This document shows, piece after piece, positions 5,802-6,673 of a stretch of DNA of 6,673 bases. Numbering within the stretch: the stretch's first letter is position 1; the number at the start of each line of letters is the position of its first letter. The DNA is from an uncultured Oscillibacter sp. GTDB taxonomy: Bacteria > Bacillota > Clostridia > Oscillospirales > Oscillospiraceae. The stretch is from positions 1-6,673 of the forward strand of contig NZ_CAJULS010000128.1 of NCBI RefSeq assembly GCF_910587525.1, in the 5' to 3' direction. Position numbers and translations under genes: made by a program. Below the pieces are notes generated by a model, which was not told the DNA's origin, made no database searches, and saw nothing but the letters and a program-made list of their open reading frames with translations.

Positions 5802-6209
5802 ATGGAGCGTGACGGCATCGTATCTGTATGGGCGGGGATTTTTGAAACCGATAGAGCCTTGATGGAATATGCGAATGAAATGAACATCAGTTTTGACAGT
5901 GAGGGAACGGAAACGGTCTCCGCATTCAGCCGGGACTTTTTTGACGGAACAGACGCCTGGCCTTTTGACACAGACTTTTGGGAGCGCAGTCTGCATGAGT
6001 TCACAGATGACCCGGAGGTTTTGGTCCTTCCCTTTTCCGAGGGCACAGCCATCGGCCCGGCATTAAAGAGACATTTTCCTCATGGGCTTGAGAAAACCTA
6101 TAACGCTGCGATTCTGGTCTATAACTATGAATACGACTATGATGAGTATGTTCGTAATCCCAGCGCCCCAGTGACTTTCTTAGCCGCTGTCCCCTATGAT
6201 GGGGATTAA
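5802..6209 (+). CDS. Imm22-like (DUF4284) immunity protein
   Basis: A 135-aa acidic cytoplasmic protein. The opening GIVSVWAGIFETDRALMEYA (residues 5-24) resembles the N-terminus of the Imm22/DUF4284 family (pattern VSVWxGxFxSEEELxEY). SAFSRDF followed by WPFDTDFWE (about 40-61) matches its second conserved block, S-x-F-x-x-D-F then a Tyr/Phe-Asp-x-Asp-Phe segment. The C-terminal part has NAAILVYNYEYDYDEY and ends AAVPYDGD. Family members are predicted to neutralise cognate polymorphic or contact-dependent toxins by direct binding, and many occur as orphans. No toxin gene is visible on either side. It is the only plus-strand gene, with its own promoter and ribosome site, placed between uppP and rnc. 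The family call rests on motif memory and is moderately sure; that the gene is real is nearly certain. Confidence 0.75.
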   Translation: MERDGIVSVWAGIFETDRALMEYANEMNISFDSEGTETVSAFSRDFFDGTDAWPFDTDFWERSLHEFTDDPEVLVLPFSEGTAIGPALKRHFPHGLEKTYNAAILVYNYEYDYDEYVRNPSAPVTFLAAVPYDGD

Positions 6210-6464
6210 GAAGGTCCGAAAACGGCAGCGCTGTGTTTTGACTATAAAGTCCACCGCGGACCGCTTTGCGGTCCCTGCGGCGCAGCCGCGCTGCAGACTC
6301 GAAAAAAATCCCTGGCTTTCTTTCAGGCGCGGTGCTGTCAAACCAGAGCCAGAAAATGACATCTGGAGGCATAAAAAGGACGGCAGCGGAGCGGTCAACA
6401 CATTTGAAGCATTGCCGGAAGCCGGCCCGGTCGCGGCGAAACAGCCGCAGGCGTCTCCGGGCAT
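6210..6464. other. GC-rich structured intergenic region between the Imm22-like gene and rnc
   Basis: No gene is supported here. Two compact hairpins stand side by side: GGACCGC/GCGGTCC at 6258-6274 (7 bp, TTT loop) and GCGGC/GCCGC at 6277-6289 (5 bp, 3-nt loop). The sequence GCGCTGCAG follows, then an A7 run at 6302-6308 that reads as T7 on the minus strand. The T7 run is preceded on that strand only by a feeble CCTG/CAGG stem. The compact palindromes resemble small dispersed intergenic repeats of bacterial genomes, which cannot be tested within one window. The hairpins may also end imm22 transcription, although no T run follows them on the plus strand. Confidence 0.5.
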
Positions 6465-6497
6465 AAGGACGGCCTGCCCGTTGGGCAGGCCGTCCTT
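6465..6497 (-). terminator. Strong hairpin between converging rnc and Imm22-like genes
   Basis: AAGGACGGCCTGCCC at 6465-6479 pairs perfectly with its reverse complement at 6483-6497 around a 3-nt loop, a 15-bp GC-rich stem. It begins 5 nt past the rnc stop, the expected place for the rnc terminator. The T run is short on both strands (TT, and on the plus strand TTGTTCCTT), so it may act in both directions or mainly protect the transcript's 3' end. Confidence 0.65.
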
Positions 6498-6502
6498 GTT
6501 CC

Positions 6503-6673
6503 TTACTCTTCGCCCAGTACCTCCAGGGCGCTTTTGGCGGCGGCCTGTTCGGCCTCCTTCTTGCTGTGGCCGGAGCCCTCGCCCAGAATCTTGCCGTTGA
6601 GCAATACCTCCGCCTGGAAGGTCTTGGCGTGGTCCGGCCCGGCTTCCCCCGCCATGCGGTAGGCCAGCACCTG
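6503..6673 (-). CDS. rnc: Ribonuclease III, C-terminal part (cut by window edge)
   Basis: The last 56 residues of RNase III, the endonuclease that cuts double-stranded RNA in rRNA maturation and regulatory RNA turnover. The piece is the second half of the double-stranded-RNA-binding domain: YRMAGEAGPDHAKTFQAEV (the GPDH-K-F loop that contacts the minor groove), LLNGKILGEGSGHSKKEAEQ (the basic helix N-cap KK that contacts the phosphate backbone) and AAAKSALEVLGEE, with TAA at 6503-6505. The catalytic N-terminal domain lies beyond the right edge. The RNA-binding signature is complete and undamaged. It points towards the Imm22-like gene and is followed after 5 nt by a strong hairpin. Confidence 0.95.
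   Translation of the reverse strand, partial: QVLAYRMAGEAGPDHAKTFQAEVLLNGKILGEGSGHSKKEAEQAAAKSALEVLGEE

Overview
The window looks like a piece of a metagenomic or draft contig from a GC-rich, anaerobic, gut-type Firmicute, probably Clostridia of the Oscillospiraceae kind. This placement is inferred from the style of the FtsK/SpoIIIE, UppP and RNase III proteins and from strong GGGAGG-type ribosome binding sites; no marker gene proves it. The first 45 bases are Illumina P5/TruSeq adapter, not biology. They are followed by about 145 bases of an AT-rich ABC-transporter ATPase fragment that stops mid-domain, so bases 1 to about 190 are best treated as a sequencing or assembly artefact.

From about 190 onward the contig reads as one locus, nearly all on the minus strand. 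Going right to left in transcription order: the end of rnc (RNase III, cut by the right edge); uppP (undecaprenyl-diphosphatase); an 11-nt-spaced gene for an unknown 150-aa protein; an AT-rich decayed alpha/beta hydrolase; the DNA translocase gene ftsK/spoIIIE; and, overlapping the ftsK stop codon by 4 nt, a small lipoprotein-like reading frame broken by one in-frame TGA. The one plus-strand gene is a 135-aa acidic protein resembling the Imm22 (DUF4284) immunity family, sitting between uppP and rnc with its own promoter and ribosome binding site.

Two broken genes are visible only when frames are joined by hand. The hydrolase (3375-4113, minus) can be rebuilt as a 245-residue protein with its GxSxG elbow and C-terminal His, but it carries TAA, a one-base frameshift and TAG. 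The lipoprotein (303-620, minus) has a signal peptide and lipobox in frame with a plausible C-terminal part, separated by a single TGA. A terminator-shaped hairpin followed by a T run lies inside the end of that frame.

Functionally the intact genes are housekeeping: chromosome translocation at the septum (ftsK), recycling of the cell-wall lipid carrier (uppP) and RNA processing (rnc). The accessory content is an orphan immunity-like gene, an unknown protein and two decaying genes. I found no CRISPR array, tRNA, rRNA, transposase or complete new defence system.
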